Part shown: positions 16,701-23,959 of the stretch, in pieces
Layout of the letters: each line of letters begins with the position of its first letter
How positions within the stretch are numbered: the first letter of the stretch is position 1
Source of the DNA: JBMOKU01 sp049324315
Lineage (GTDB): Bacteria > Bacillota > Clostridia > Peptostreptococcales > Thermotaleaceae
Assembly (NCBI GenBank): GCA_049324315.1
Contig: JBMOKU010000015.1
Location: 1-64,000 of the forward strand
Reading direction: 5' to 3'
DNA: 64,000 nucleotides
The notes under the pieces: model-generated
The model's database searches: none
The model's input: the letters and a program-made list of their open reading frames with translations, nothing else
What the model was told of the DNA's origin: nothing
Translations under genes and position numbers: made by a program

Positions 16701-18730
16701 ACGAAGCAGGACAGTTAAACGAACTTCACAATTTAGGCTTCAGTGCACCACAGGTAACGACGGAAACAGCAAAAGTAAATGAAGGCATTCTTACCCAATA
16801 TCCTTTCATTCTCGATGATAATATTAGAATTAATCAAACCCATGATCAGTACTATACGCTTAATCTAGAAGATGAAGATGTAATCGTATGGTATAATCTA
16901 AGAGGCGGAAACAGGGATATTGAAGATAGTTGGTACCACTATTATACCTACTCAAAAGGTAATGTTACCTATTCAGGCACTGGACATACAAATACCAATT
17001 TCCCCGATGAAGAACAGAAATTGTTTGTCAATACCATGTATAGAGCATTCCTCAGTTCTAATCACAACCCGGAGATCAATGTTATAAGTCCTAATGCTGC
17101 TACAGATAAGGTAGTCGTTTCCAATAAAACCATACGCGTTGAATATACAGTGGAGGATTATGACCCGTTAGACAGTGAAATTGATACGGAAGTTTGGATT
17201 GAGGACCAAAAAGTTTATGAGCAAACAGTAGCAAATGGAACCACGATTAATAGATCATTTAATGATTACAATATTGAGGGTAATACGGTTGACATCAGGA
17301 TAATCGCCGTGGATACAAGGGATGCAAGGGCAGTAGAAGAGATCAGTTTACCGATTCATGGAGATATCAGTCTAAATGCTGAAAGCAAGCTTGTTAAAAG
17401 AGGGGATACCGTTCAATTAACAGCCTCGATTACACCTGAGTTTGCAACGCATCAAGATATTAACTGGACAAGCACTAATAATGATATTGTTTCTATTAGC
17501 GGAACTGGATCTGTTGTTAATCTACATGCCACAAATGTAGGAATTGTCGATATAACTGCTGCTACTGCTGATGACGAGGCGGACTGTAATGTAATCGTTG
17601 GTGATGTCACCATACCTGATACAACCATCGAATATGGCAGTACAACCGACATTCTAGCCAGTATTGACTTGCCTAATGGTATTAGCTATGATTCGATACA
17701 GTGGAGCAGTGACAACACAAGTGTTGTATCGGTAACAGGGAATGGTGAATCAGCTTCATTACAAGGAATTTCCATTGGCAAAGCAAATGTTACCATCACT
17801 GTAACTATAGACGGAGAAACTATTCGTGATCAGGCACTAATCACCGTTGCCGATAGGATAGGACCATCGATAACGATTGATACACCGATTATGGGTGACA
17901 ATATCATCGATAGCAGTGAAAAAAGCAATGTTACCATTAGCGGAACAACCGATGAAGGAGCGACTGTTACGGTTGAAATCAGAGACGAAAACGGCAATTC
18001 GGTAACATCAGCACAAGTAACAGCTGATGATAGTGGCGATTATGTAGTTACGGGTATCGATATCCGTACACTGGAAGACAGCTTACTTACAATTATTGCA
18101 ACAGCTACAGATGACGCTGGAAATCAGTCTTCATTAGAGAAGGTCGCGAACATCATATCAAGTATCAAAATTGTCAGAACCAATGGAGGCAGCTCTGTTT
18201 CTGTAGCACCCTTTGCAAACGGTAAGTACGGCGTAATGAATCAAGATGAAGTTATTCAAATTGTGGATACAGCCGGATCTAATACACAAAAGCTCTATAA
18301 CGGAAAGGTTCTAGTCAAAATAGAAATTGGGCTGGAGCATGAAGTTGAAAAGCTTACAGTAAATCTAACGGATACTTCTACCGATATTGCACCACAATTC
18401 ACCTATAACTTTGTTGAATTGAAAAAGAAGGGCACCGCTGAAGACACTTACGATAACAGCTTCAACAGTGATAACACTAAGAGCGTTGCAATAGAAAATG
18501 GCAAGGATATCGTATTAAGCTCTACAGCTTCCAGATATCAACCGGGTATCTATTATGTTATCCTTTCTGTAAATGTAAATAACATTAAAGAGGCTGATAT
18601 CAGCAATGCAACGTATGATTTGGAAATTGAAGATGTCATAGCTGAAATATCATCCAGTGAAGTATATCATCATCCTCAAACGAATAATGCAATTCAAATC
18701 CAAATCGTTCAATTACCAAATATACTATAA
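13760..18730 (+). CDS. Giant secreted vWA-domain protein, probable pilus-associated adhesin
   Basis: A 1656-aa secreted protein. It has a Sec signal peptide (1-24, ending GFA) and a beta-rich N-terminal domain (about 40-200). The von Willebrand A domain has an intact MIDAS: D217-T-S-G-S221, T299 and D329 in LTDGDP, with a Tyr/Ser-rich insertion after it. Two related segments share GKYDxxxxG followed by FIxxGQxxxLxHD (about 600-710 and 870-970) and resemble the DUF5057 type. Two Big_2-like domains follow (about 1200-1285, 1286-1367), then a further Ig-like domain and a C-terminal region. No LPxTG or membrane anchor is present. By position after the minor pilins it parallels PilY1, a MIDAS-containing tip adhesin; that role is inference. 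Start behind AAAGGAGGG. Confidence 0.8.
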   Translation: MKKVLSWVMIFMMVIAAVPHVGFAGNGNNSNNAPPEEIQELHNIKYTIKDSNGNNINGVTAKFYIYKETGNVDIEFVLENTTSSDISDWVLQCTLPGLYRNGDGNIPIIYNGHTGNTPGKNVVGEYLGSFQSTFEPKRNKNATLYAKNTFTFIGQYNGEMNQTIQLDDVITNAVRSANAQYNLGDFGTIEYRVSGNAVNLPSEIIGQTPKEIVLVIDTSGSMDWDINGNETSNNNNKRITYMKTAAKNFVDRFENQANVKIGIVSYDYEATLESELKSTTSYSNSLKSTIDSLSANGGTNTGDGLRMAYWLLKNSPNLDAQKYIVSLTDGDPTFRTIVDKNNILNDYYSWFRYYSNYDDYWPYTSENFKSHTSNSSSNIFIAGTSNPIDRLKVFTKNNRENVFQKGHNQWNEENERCLQYAEEIGEMIKDEGNFSSYVIGFSNGVSSDNLQRMGLASGADEIAPGRNYAYANTGNDLGAIYAAFADEIINQVPLENAQFSELLPEGIDVDTANIPQGFSAVKENGRWHVIGTWDDLVLTRQDNGTYQIEESVKSLPVIFNRTGAFNFSNQSASLAYNVDGSNDTKTVLFSELNINVVLTGSYNILEITDSGESDIAPFISQGSNIELTTLSMKKFVALREALDGKYDVIYMGSGEYDPTSVMEFDRSTKEKRAAAHATKGIMNDITNLKADEIIHDFINKGQPVILHNDIFNHNDSNLYARFNPFRSSGRNNVRIVTSAQEAFPAITSLASTLNRPEISLTNSPISYVENSSHVYHAGDTLQYQFTIDNQEVLSEDLTANLYIDRNFNKNFESDELVAANNASNGSVSYTLPGGYSTIHYWMLEVVGNNSGLKDYKTGVYRFRDIKTVVKVLQVRNSGTSLNNTNQFNQNYLHTDDYDIQIDVVNMNEFNKVNSEYGYSVLNGKYDMVIFGFQDSYGDGGISNQAVAEVERFIQTGQSTMLTHDTLINTNSSPKFINYLMDEAGQLNELHNLGFSAPQVTTETAKVNEGILTQYPFILDDNIRINQTHDQYYTLNLEDEDVIVWYNLRGGNRDIEDSWYHYYTYSKGNVTYSGTGHTNTNFPDEEQKLFVNTMYRAFLSSNHNPEINVISPNAATDKVVVSNKTIRVEYTVEDYDPLDSEIDTEVWIEDQKVYEQTVANGTTINRSFNDYNIEGNTVDIRIIAVDTRDARAVEEISLPIHGDISLNAESKLVKRGDTVQLTASITPEFATHQDINWTSTNNDIVSISGTGSVVNLHATNVGIVDITAATADDEADCNVIVGDVTIPDTTIEYGSTTDILASIDLPNGISYDSIQWSSDNTSVVSVTGNGESASLQGISIGKANVTITVTIDGETIRDQALITVADRIGPSITIDTPIMGDNIIDSSEKSNVTISGTTDEGATVTVEIRDENGNSVTSAQVTADDSGDYVVTGIDIRTLEDSLLTIIATATDDAGNQSSLEKVANIISSIKIVRTNGGSSVSVAPFANGKYGVMNQDEVIQIVDTAGSNTQKLYNGKVLVKIEIGLEHEVEKLTVNLTDTSTDIAPQFTYNFVELKKKGTAEDTYDNSFNSDNTKSVAIENGKDIVLSSTASRYQPGIYYVILSVNVNNIKEADISNATYDLEIEDVIAEISSSEVYHHPQTNNAIQIQIVQLPNIL

Positions 18731-18735
18731 ATGTA

Positions 18736-18774
18736 AGACAAAGAAATGGAAAAATCCATTTCTTTGTCTCTTTT
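18736..18774 (+). terminator. Strong terminator of the pilus operon
   Basis: A perfect 15-bp stem, AGACAAAGAAATGGA (18736-18750) with TCCATTTCTTTGTCT (18755-18769), has an AAAA loop and is followed by CTTTT. It begins 5 nt after the adhesin stop codon and ends the pilus transcript. Confidence 0.92.
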
Positions 18775-18801
18775 GAAGGATTTTTTAACTATTTGTATAA
18801 T
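18773..18801 (+). promoter_or_regulatory. Sigma-A promoter of comFB
   Basis: TTGAAG (18773-18778), 17-nt spacer, TATAAT (18796-18801). It overlaps the tail of the preceding terminator and lies 34 nt before the comFB start, so comFB can be expressed independently of the pilus operon. Confidence 0.8.
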
Positions 18802-18835
18802 ATTTCTATTATTAAGTTTAGAACGGAGGTTGTAT

Positions 18836-19114
18836 ATGTTAAAAAATTATATGGAAGACGTGGTGGATCACATTCTACCATCTATGCTAAAAGCCTTTAA
18901 TAACATCTGTAAATGTGAGAAATGCATCAATGATATTAAAGCTATTACTTTAAACCATTTAAAGCCTCATTATGTGGTTACGGAAAAGGGTGAGATATAC
19001 ACCAGAATCAATGAGATGTATATACAGTTTGAAACAGATGTGATGAAGGCTATTATTGATGCCATCGCCATTGTTTCGAAATATCCAAGACATGAATTAG
19101 AAAAGAGTAAATGA
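18836..19114 (+). CDS. comFB: ComFB-family protein
   Basis: A 92-aa protein of the late-competence ComFB family. The hallmark cysteine cluster C25-K-C27-E-K-C30 is followed by INDIKAITLNHLKPHYVV, which aligns well with Bacillus subtilis ComFB (ACTCQVCQNDVLALSLN). A C-terminal helix ends in KYPRHE. In B. subtilis the gene lies in the comF competence operon. Recent work on cyanobacterial and other homologues describes the family as cyclic-dinucleotide receptors affecting pili and competence. The ATG at 18836 is chosen for CGGAGG 7 nt upstream. It directly follows the pilus operon, so a role in pilus or DNA-uptake control is likely but inferred. Confidence 0.88.
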   Translation: MLKNYMEDVVDHILPSMLKAFNNICKCEKCINDIKAITLNHLKPHYVVTEKGEIYTRINEMYIQFETDVMKAIIDAIAIVSKYPRHELEKSK

Positions 19115-19264
19115 TAGCAAAAATTATTAAGAGATGGTTATAATAATGTAATAATGACGAAAAAACTATCCAAATAAATAAAAGTGTGTTATCATAGTAT
19201 AGGATTGCGGGTGTTGGTAGACACTGGTATATATGGCAATGATTTTTGATCTGGGGGGACTATA

Positions 19265-20326
19265 ATGCTGCAAAGAGTTGAAAATCTGAGAAACAGGATG
19301 AAAGAGAAGGATTTAGACGCTGTTTTGATCTATAAACCTGAGAATCGCAGGTATATCAGCGGATTTACCGGCAGCTCCGGTTATGCACTGATTACCAGAG
19401 AGAAGGCATACTTTATTACAGATTTTCGCTATATTGAACAGTCTTCTAATCAATGTCAAGGGTACGAAATTGTACAGCATGACAACAGTAAGACCGTTAT
19501 CTCTATCTTACATAATTTAAAATTAAGGAATCTTGGCTTTGAAGAAGATTTTGTCACCTATGGTCAATACTTAGAGATGAAGGAAAAGCTTGAAGCAACT
19601 GAATTAATTCCCCTTAAAGGCTTGTTCAATACGCTAAGGATCAAAAAATATGATCAGGAAATTCAGTATATACAGAAAGCTGCTCAAATAGCAGATGAAG
19701 CATTTACATATATATGTGACTTTATTAAACCTGGGGTAAAGGAAATTGATGTAGCTTTAGAATTGGAAATGTTCATGAAAAAGAAAGGTGCATCAGGCAT
19801 TTCCTTCGAAAGTATCGTTGCATCAGGCGTTCGATCATCACTTCCCCACGGTGTGGCATCAGACAAAATCATTGAAGACGGTGATTTTGTAACATTGGAT
19901 TTTGGCTGTATATACAACGGCTACTGCTCAGATATGACAAGAACAGTGGTTGTAGGAAGCGCGTCAGATAAGCAGAAAGAGATTTACCGGATCGTTCTGG
20001 AAGCACAAGAGGCTGCACTGACTGCCATAAAACCCGGCGTTTCTGGATTTGATGTGGATAAAATCGCGAGAGATATTATTGCAAAGAATGGTTATGGAGA
20101 TTATTTTGGACACAGTCTAGGCCATGGTGTAGGCTTGGAGATTCATGAATCACCAAGGTTATCACCTGCCAGCACAGACCAACTGGAAGCAGGCATGATT
20201 GTAACGGATGAACCTGGTATATACTTACCGGATTTTGGTGGTGTACGGATTGAGGATCTTATCTTAGTAACAGAAGATGGCTGCAAGATATTGTCCAAGT
20301 CACCTAAAGAATTAATTGAACTTTAG
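19265..20326 (+). CDS. pepP: M24-family Xaa-Pro aminopeptidase
   Basis: A 353-aa cytoplasmic metallopeptidase that removes N-terminal residues preceding proline. It has a creatinase-like N-terminal domain (1-125) and a pita-bread catalytic domain. All five metal ligands are present: D212 (LDFG), D223 (SDMTR), H287 (GHGVGLEIHE), E316 (TDEPGIY) and E330 (GVRIEDL). Length fits the short clostridial enzymes. GGGGGG lies upstream of the ATG. It is followed by efp, the usual Firmicutes order. The 150 nt before it contain no clear promoter. Confidence 0.92.
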   Translation: MLQRVENLRNRMKEKDLDAVLIYKPENRRYISGFTGSSGYALITREKAYFITDFRYIEQSSNQCQGYEIVQHDNSKTVISILHNLKLRNLGFEEDFVTYGQYLEMKEKLEATELIPLKGLFNTLRIKKYDQEIQYIQKAAQIADEAFTYICDFIKPGVKEIDVALELEMFMKKKGASGISFESIVASGVRSSLPHGVASDKIIEDGDFVTLDFGCIYNGYCSDMTRTVVVGSASDKQKEIYRIVLEAQEAALTAIKPGVSGFDVDKIARDIIAKNGYGDYFGHSLGHGVGLEIHESPRLSPASTDQLEAGMIVTDEPGIYLPDFGGVRIEDLILVTEDGCKILSKSPKELIEL

Positions 20327-20409
20327 ATGTGACATAGGGACAGTTCCATCGTCTTCCCTACGGGCCTTCGCTGCGTTACGGTGACGCTCGAACCGTCCCC
20401 AAGTCACAT
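20327..20409. repeat. Inverted-repeat intergenic element (MITE/REP-like)
   Basis: The element begins one base after the pepP stop. Its ends form imperfect 20-bp inverted repeats (20327-20346 and 20390-20409; 17 of 20 positions agree). The G+C-rich interior contrasts with its surroundings. The shape, with AGGGACAGTTC facing GAACCGTCCCC, resembles dispersed short repeats common in clostridial genomes. It may also end pepP transcription. Confidence 0.65.
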
Positions 20410-20489
20410 TACAAAGTCCATTGCTGCTGGATTTATTGTTACCAGTAGATGAATATACACATTATACAAATGCTAATGGAGGGATATGA

Positions 20490-21047
20490 ATGATTTCAGC
20501 TTCAGATTTTAGAAAAGGTGTTACATTTGAGATAAATGGAGAACCTTTTGTCGTTGTTGATTTTCAACACGTAAAGCCTGGTAAAGGCGCAGCTTTTGTA
20601 AGAACTAAGTACAAAAGTGTTACTACTGGTTCTATCCGTGAGGAAGCGTTTAGCCCAAATGACAAATTTCCAAAGGCTCATATAGAGACAAAGCAAATGC
20701 AATATCTCTATGCAGATGGAGATCTATACTATTTCATGGATAATGAATCCTATGAACAGATTCCTTTAACACTAGAGCAAGTAGAAGACGCAATCAAATA
20801 TATCAGGGAAAATGATAGTGCTACTGTGAAGTTCTTCAAAGGAAAAGCGTTCCAAGTTGACCCACCAAACTTTGTCGAATTGGTTGTTACTTATACAGAG
20901 CCTGGTGTAAAAGGCGATACGGCAACAAATGTTACAAAGCCTGCAACAGTGGAAACAGGTGCAGTAATTCATGTGCCAATTTTCATTAATGAGGGTGACA
21001 AAATTAAGATTGATACAAGAACAGGCGAGTATTTATCAAGAGCATAG
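20490..21047 (+). CDS. efp: Translation elongation factor P
   Basis: EF-P, 185 aa, helps ribosomes through polyproline stretches. The N-terminal KOW domain carries the tip loop KPGKGAAF with K32, the residue modified in B. subtilis EF-P. Two OB-like domains follow, ending in the typical KIDTRTGEYLSRA. GGAGGG precedes the ATG. The separating repeat element suggests it may have its own promoter. Confidence 0.97.
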   Translation: MISASDFRKGVTFEINGEPFVVVDFQHVKPGKGAAFVRTKYKSVTTGSIREEAFSPNDKFPKAHIETKQMQYLYADGDLYYFMDNESYEQIPLTLEQVEDAIKYIRENDSATVKFFKGKAFQVDPPNFVELVVTYTEPGVKGDTATNVTKPATVETGAVIHVPIFINEGDKIKIDTRTGEYLSRA

Positions 21048-21146
21048 GGAATAATATAAAAAGCCTTCTGTTAAGGCATCCTAAATCTAAGGTTTTAATT
21101 TCCTATTGGTTTTAAAAAAATAGATGAACAAAAGGAGGGTTTCACC

Positions 21147-21617
21147 ATGAATTATCTTTATGAGAGAGTTTCCTACTTAAGAGGTTTGGCAGAAGGAATG
21201 GAAATTAGTGACAAATCAAAGGAAGGAAAGCTGCTTTTAAACATTATTGATGTACTAGAAGATTTTGCAGACTCCTTGGACGAATTAAATGGTCAAGTTG
21301 CTGAAATCGATGAATATGTGGAAGCTGTTGATGAGGATCTGGCAGATCTGGAAGACGAAATTTACGGAGAACTGGATGAAGAAGATGACGAGGACTTCGA
21401 AGATGATGAAGATATTGATTTCGTTGAGGTCGATTGTCCAAATTGTGGTGAGACCATTTATCTTGATGAAGATTTAATTTATGATGAAGACGAAGCAGAA
21501 GTAATCTGCCCAAGCTGTCATGAAAAACTACATCTAGAAGAAGGCTGCTGTGATTGTGGCTGCGAAGAATGTGATGATGAAGAAGATGAGCATCATGAAG
21601 GCGGCTGCTGCCATTAA
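21147..21617 (+). CDS. CD1247-like acidic zinc-ribbon protein
   Basis: A 156-aa protein with an N-terminal helical domain (1-70: MNYLYERVSYLRGLAEG) typical of the clostridial CD1247 N-terminal family. A very acidic linker (many D/E, about 70-95) follows, then a zinc ribbon CPNC...CPSC and a Cys/His-rich tail (GCCDCGCEEC, HHEGGCCH). Function unknown. It often lies between efp and the spoIIIA operon in clostridia, as here. AAAGGAGGG precedes the ATG. Confidence 0.8.
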   Translation: MNYLYERVSYLRGLAEGMEISDKSKEGKLLLNIIDVLEDFADSLDELNGQVAEIDEYVEAVDEDLADLEDEIYGELDEEDDEDFEDDEDIDFVEVDCPNCGETIYLDEDLIYDEDEAEVICPSCHEKLHLEEGCCDCGCEECDDEEDEHHEGGCCH

Positions 21618-21637
21618 TTGAATCTATCAAACAAAAA

Positions 21638-21677
21638 ACTGATATGAACGGTAAATCCGTTTATATCAGTTTTTTTA
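21638..21677 (+). terminator. Terminator before the spoIIIA operon
   Basis: ACTGATATGAACGG (21638-21651) pairs with CCGTTTATATCAGT (21657-21670), with one G-T pair, around a 5-nt loop. Seven T follow. Confidence 0.9.
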
Positions 21678-21714
21678 TGTTGTTTTTCATTCGCTTATTT
21701 GTAAAAGAAAATAA

Positions 21715-21743
21715 GCATATTATCTATTCAACGTAAATATTAT
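21715..21743 (+). promoter_or_regulatory. Possible sigma-E promoter of spoIIIA
   Basis: GCATATT (21715-21721), 14-nt spacer, AATATTAT (21736-21743) is a partial match to the sporulation sigma-E consensus (TCATATT / CATACAAT) at the right spacing, 22 nt before spoIIIAA. In B. subtilis the operon is transcribed by sigma-E in the mother cell. Confidence 0.4.
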
Positions 21744-21765
21744 TAATAGAAAGGAGGGACAGGTT

Positions 21766-22815
21766 ATGAATGATTCAAAAGATAAAAACTTTGTAAGTAA
21801 AAATACGCCTATGCATTATATGAAAAATGAAATATTGGAAGCATTACCTTTAAAAATCAGAGAATTATTACGGTATGTGACAGACAGTCGCATGAAAGAT
21901 ATTGAAGAAATCAGATTTCGTATTCTCAAACCACTGCTTCTTAGCTTAGGTAAAAGAGAGTACTTTTTAAATGTAGACGGTGGACTTGATCGTTGTATTG
22001 AAAAAGCTTATATCGTGACAAAGGATGATATCGAAAATGCTTTTCAGTTCATAACAGATTATTCTGTATATACGCTGGAAGAAGATATCCGTAATGGCTT
22101 TGTCACCATGAAAGGTGGTCATCGCGTAGGCATATGCGGCCGCGTCATAAGAAATGGTCCTTATATAAGAACAATAAAGGATATATCAGGACTAAATATC
22201 CGAATTTCTAAGGAAAAAATAGGGGTATCTGATCACATTATGAAAAACCTCATAGGACCTTCACATTTTTGTCATAACACTTTGATTATTTCGCCCCCAC
22301 AATGTGGTAAAACCACGCTGCTCAGGGATATTGTCAGAAACCTAAGCAATGGTATTCCACAATTGAAAGTTAAGGGACTAAAAGTGGGTGTTGTCGATGA
22401 ACGTTCGGAAATTTGCGGCTGTTACCAAGGAGTACCACAGAATGACGTAGGTATGCGAACAGATATTTTAGATGCATGTCCGAAGGCAGAAGGTATGATG
22501 ATGCTAATTCGCTCTATGTCGCCAGAAGTTATTGTGACGGATGAAATAGGGAAGAAAGAGGATGTGTCAGCCATTGAAGAAGCGCTGCATGCAGGTGTAA
22601 AGGTAATCACGACAGTCCATGGAAGCAGCTTTCACGAGCTGTTGGATCGGCCCCATGTCAGTCGTTTGTTAGAAAGCAGTGTCTTCGAAAAGTACATTAT
22701 TTTGTCTAATCAGCCGAAAGTAGGAACGATAAAGGAAATCATCGATCATAAGAAAATAATGCAGTCTACGTCAAATGGCAGGGGGTGGATCCATGATGAT
22801 CAAGTTTCTGGTTAG
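21766..22815 (+). CDS. spoIIIAA: Stage III sporulation ATPase SpoIIIAA
   Basis: SpoIIIAA, 349 aa, is a secretion-type ATPase of the mother-cell channel that keeps the forespore active after engulfment. Walker A is PPQCGKTT (177-184), followed by a GVVDERSEI segment and ...VIVTDEIG (Walker B). It is related to the PilB/GspE ATPases. AAAGGAGGG lies upstream. First gene of an eight-gene operon, overlapping spoIIIAB. Confidence 0.96.
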   Translation: MNDSKDKNFVSKNTPMHYMKNEILEALPLKIRELLRYVTDSRMKDIEEIRFRILKPLLLSLGKREYFLNVDGGLDRCIEKAYIVTKDDIENAFQFITDYSVYTLEEDIRNGFVTMKGGHRVGICGRVIRNGPYIRTIKDISGLNIRISKEKIGVSDHIMKNLIGPSHFCHNTLIISPPQCGKTTLLRDIVRNLSNGIPQLKVKGLKVGVVDERSEICGCYQGVPQNDVGMRTDILDACPKAEGMMMLIRSMSPEVIVTDEIGKKEDVSAIEEALHAGVKVITTVHGSSFHELLDRPHVSRLLESSVFEKYIILSNQPKVGTIKEIIDHKKIMQSTSNGRGWIHDDQVSG

Positions 22816-23314
22816 TTTGGTCATTATATTGTCTTCCACCGCCATAGGCATGCTGCTTTCCCATAGATATACACTTAGGGTTAAATGCTTGAAATCCTTG
22901 CATCATGCCATGCAAATGCTGGAGGTAGAAACACTATACGCTTCAAAACCACTGCCTGTAGCGATGAAAACCATAGCAGAACGCTCGTATCCGTCTATTT
23001 CAGTTATATTTCATAAGATGCACACATTATTACTTGGAAGGATGGGTATCACGGTTTCAGAGGCATGGTACCAATCAGTAGATCAGTATGCAGTTGATCT
23101 TCCATTAAACAAGGAAGATATTGACGTGCTAAAAGAGTTTGGAAAAATGCTTGGCACAACAGATAGAGAATACCAAGAGAAAAATTTTCATCATCTCTAT
23201 TTCTTGTTAAAAAAGCAAGAAGAAGATGCAGTTTCTCAAAAATGTAAAAATGAAAAATTGTACAAAAGTCTAGGTATCTTGACTGGTATAGGAATCGTTA
23301 TTGTTTTGATTTAA
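22793..23314 (+). CDS. spoIIIAB: Stage III sporulation protein SpoIIIAB
   Basis: A 173-aa GspF-like membrane protein with an N-terminal helix (about 4-22) and another at the C-terminus (GILTGIGIVIVLI). It is thought to partner SpoIIIAA in the feeding-tube channel. The ATG at 22793 follows GGGGGTGG and overlaps spoIIIAA by 23 nt; an upstream TTG is in frame but lacks a site. Confidence 0.93.
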   Translation: MMIKFLVSLVIILSSTAIGMLLSHRYTLRVKCLKSLHHAMQMLEVETLYASKPLPVAMKTIAERSYPSISVIFHKMHTLLLGRMGITVSEAWYQSVDQYAVDLPLNKEDIDVLKEFGKMLGTTDREYQEKNFHHLYFLLKKQEEDAVSQKCKNEKLYKSLGILTGIGIVIVLI

Positions 23315-23343
23315 AAGATATTTACCTAAGGGGGAAATTGGAC

Positions 23344-23541
23344 ATGAACATCGATTTGATTTTTAAGATTGCTGCGATTGGTATCTTAGTCACTGTATTA
23401 AATCAAGTACTTGTACACTCGGGCAGAGAAGAACAGGCTACCATGACCACCATCGCGGGCATTGTCATTGTGCTGCTGATGGTGATTCAACTAATTAACA
23501 ATTTATTTACCACCGTAAAGACAATGTTTCAGCTTTACTAA
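23344..23541 (+). CDS. spoIIIAC: Stage III sporulation protein SpoIIIAC
   Basis: A 65-aa protein made of two hydrophobic helices, the normal size of SpoIIIAC. It is a small membrane subunit of the SpoIIIA channel. The ATG at 23344 is set by AAGGGGG 9 nt upstream. Located between spoIIIAB and spoIIIAD as in all spore formers. Confidence 0.93.
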   Translation: MNIDLIFKIAAIGILVTVLNQVLVHSGREEQATMTTIAGIVIVLLMVIQLINNLFTTVKTMFQLY

Positions 23542-23563
23542 AACATAATAAGGTGAGGTTACC

Positions 23564-23950
23564 ATGGAAATATTCAAAATTGTCGGTATTGGGATTGTAG
23601 CCACGATATTATCTTTAATGCTTAAGGAAGAAAAGCCAGAGATATCACTGCAGATTAGTATCGTAACTGGTCTGATCATATTCATTTTTATCGTCACTAG
23701 GTTAGCATCGGTTTTAGAGGTGCTGAATCTATTTGCAAGAAAAATCGATATCGATCTGGTTTACATTACAACCATTTTTAAAATAGTCGGTATTGCTTAC
23801 GTTACAGAATTTGGAGCACAGATTTGTAGAGATGCTGACGCAGGTGCTATTGCTTCGAAAATTGAACTGGCTGGAAAGGTATTGATTATGATACTTGCTA
23901 TACCTATTTTGCTAGCCTTATTAAATTTAATTGTACGACTAATGCCATAG
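23564..23950 (+). CDS. spoIIIAD: Stage III sporulation protein SpoIIIAD
   Basis: A 128-aa integral membrane protein with four hydrophobic segments, including TEFGAQICRDADAGAIASKIELAGK, conserved in SpoIIIAD (motif about 85-109). It is a channel subunit in the mother-cell membrane around the engulfed forespore. It is 22 nt downstream of spoIIIAC. Confidence 0.94.
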   Translation: MEIFKIVGIGIVATILSLMLKEEKPEISLQISIVTGLIIFIFIVTRLASVLEVLNLFARKIDIDLVYITTIFKIVGIAYVTEFGAQICRDADAGAIASKIELAGKVLIMILAIPILLALLNLIVRLMP

Positions 23951-23959
23951 GATGTGAAT

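Noticed and set aside
18746..18835. Upstream in-frame start for comFB
   Set aside because: It would place the N-terminus inside the pilus-operon terminator and promoter; the ATG at 18836 has a good ribosome-binding site and matches ComFB length.
21244..21630. 128-aa His/Leu/Arg-rich frame on the - strand
   Set aside because: It is the mirror of the Asp/Glu/Cys-rich CD1247-like gene; no ribosome-binding site.
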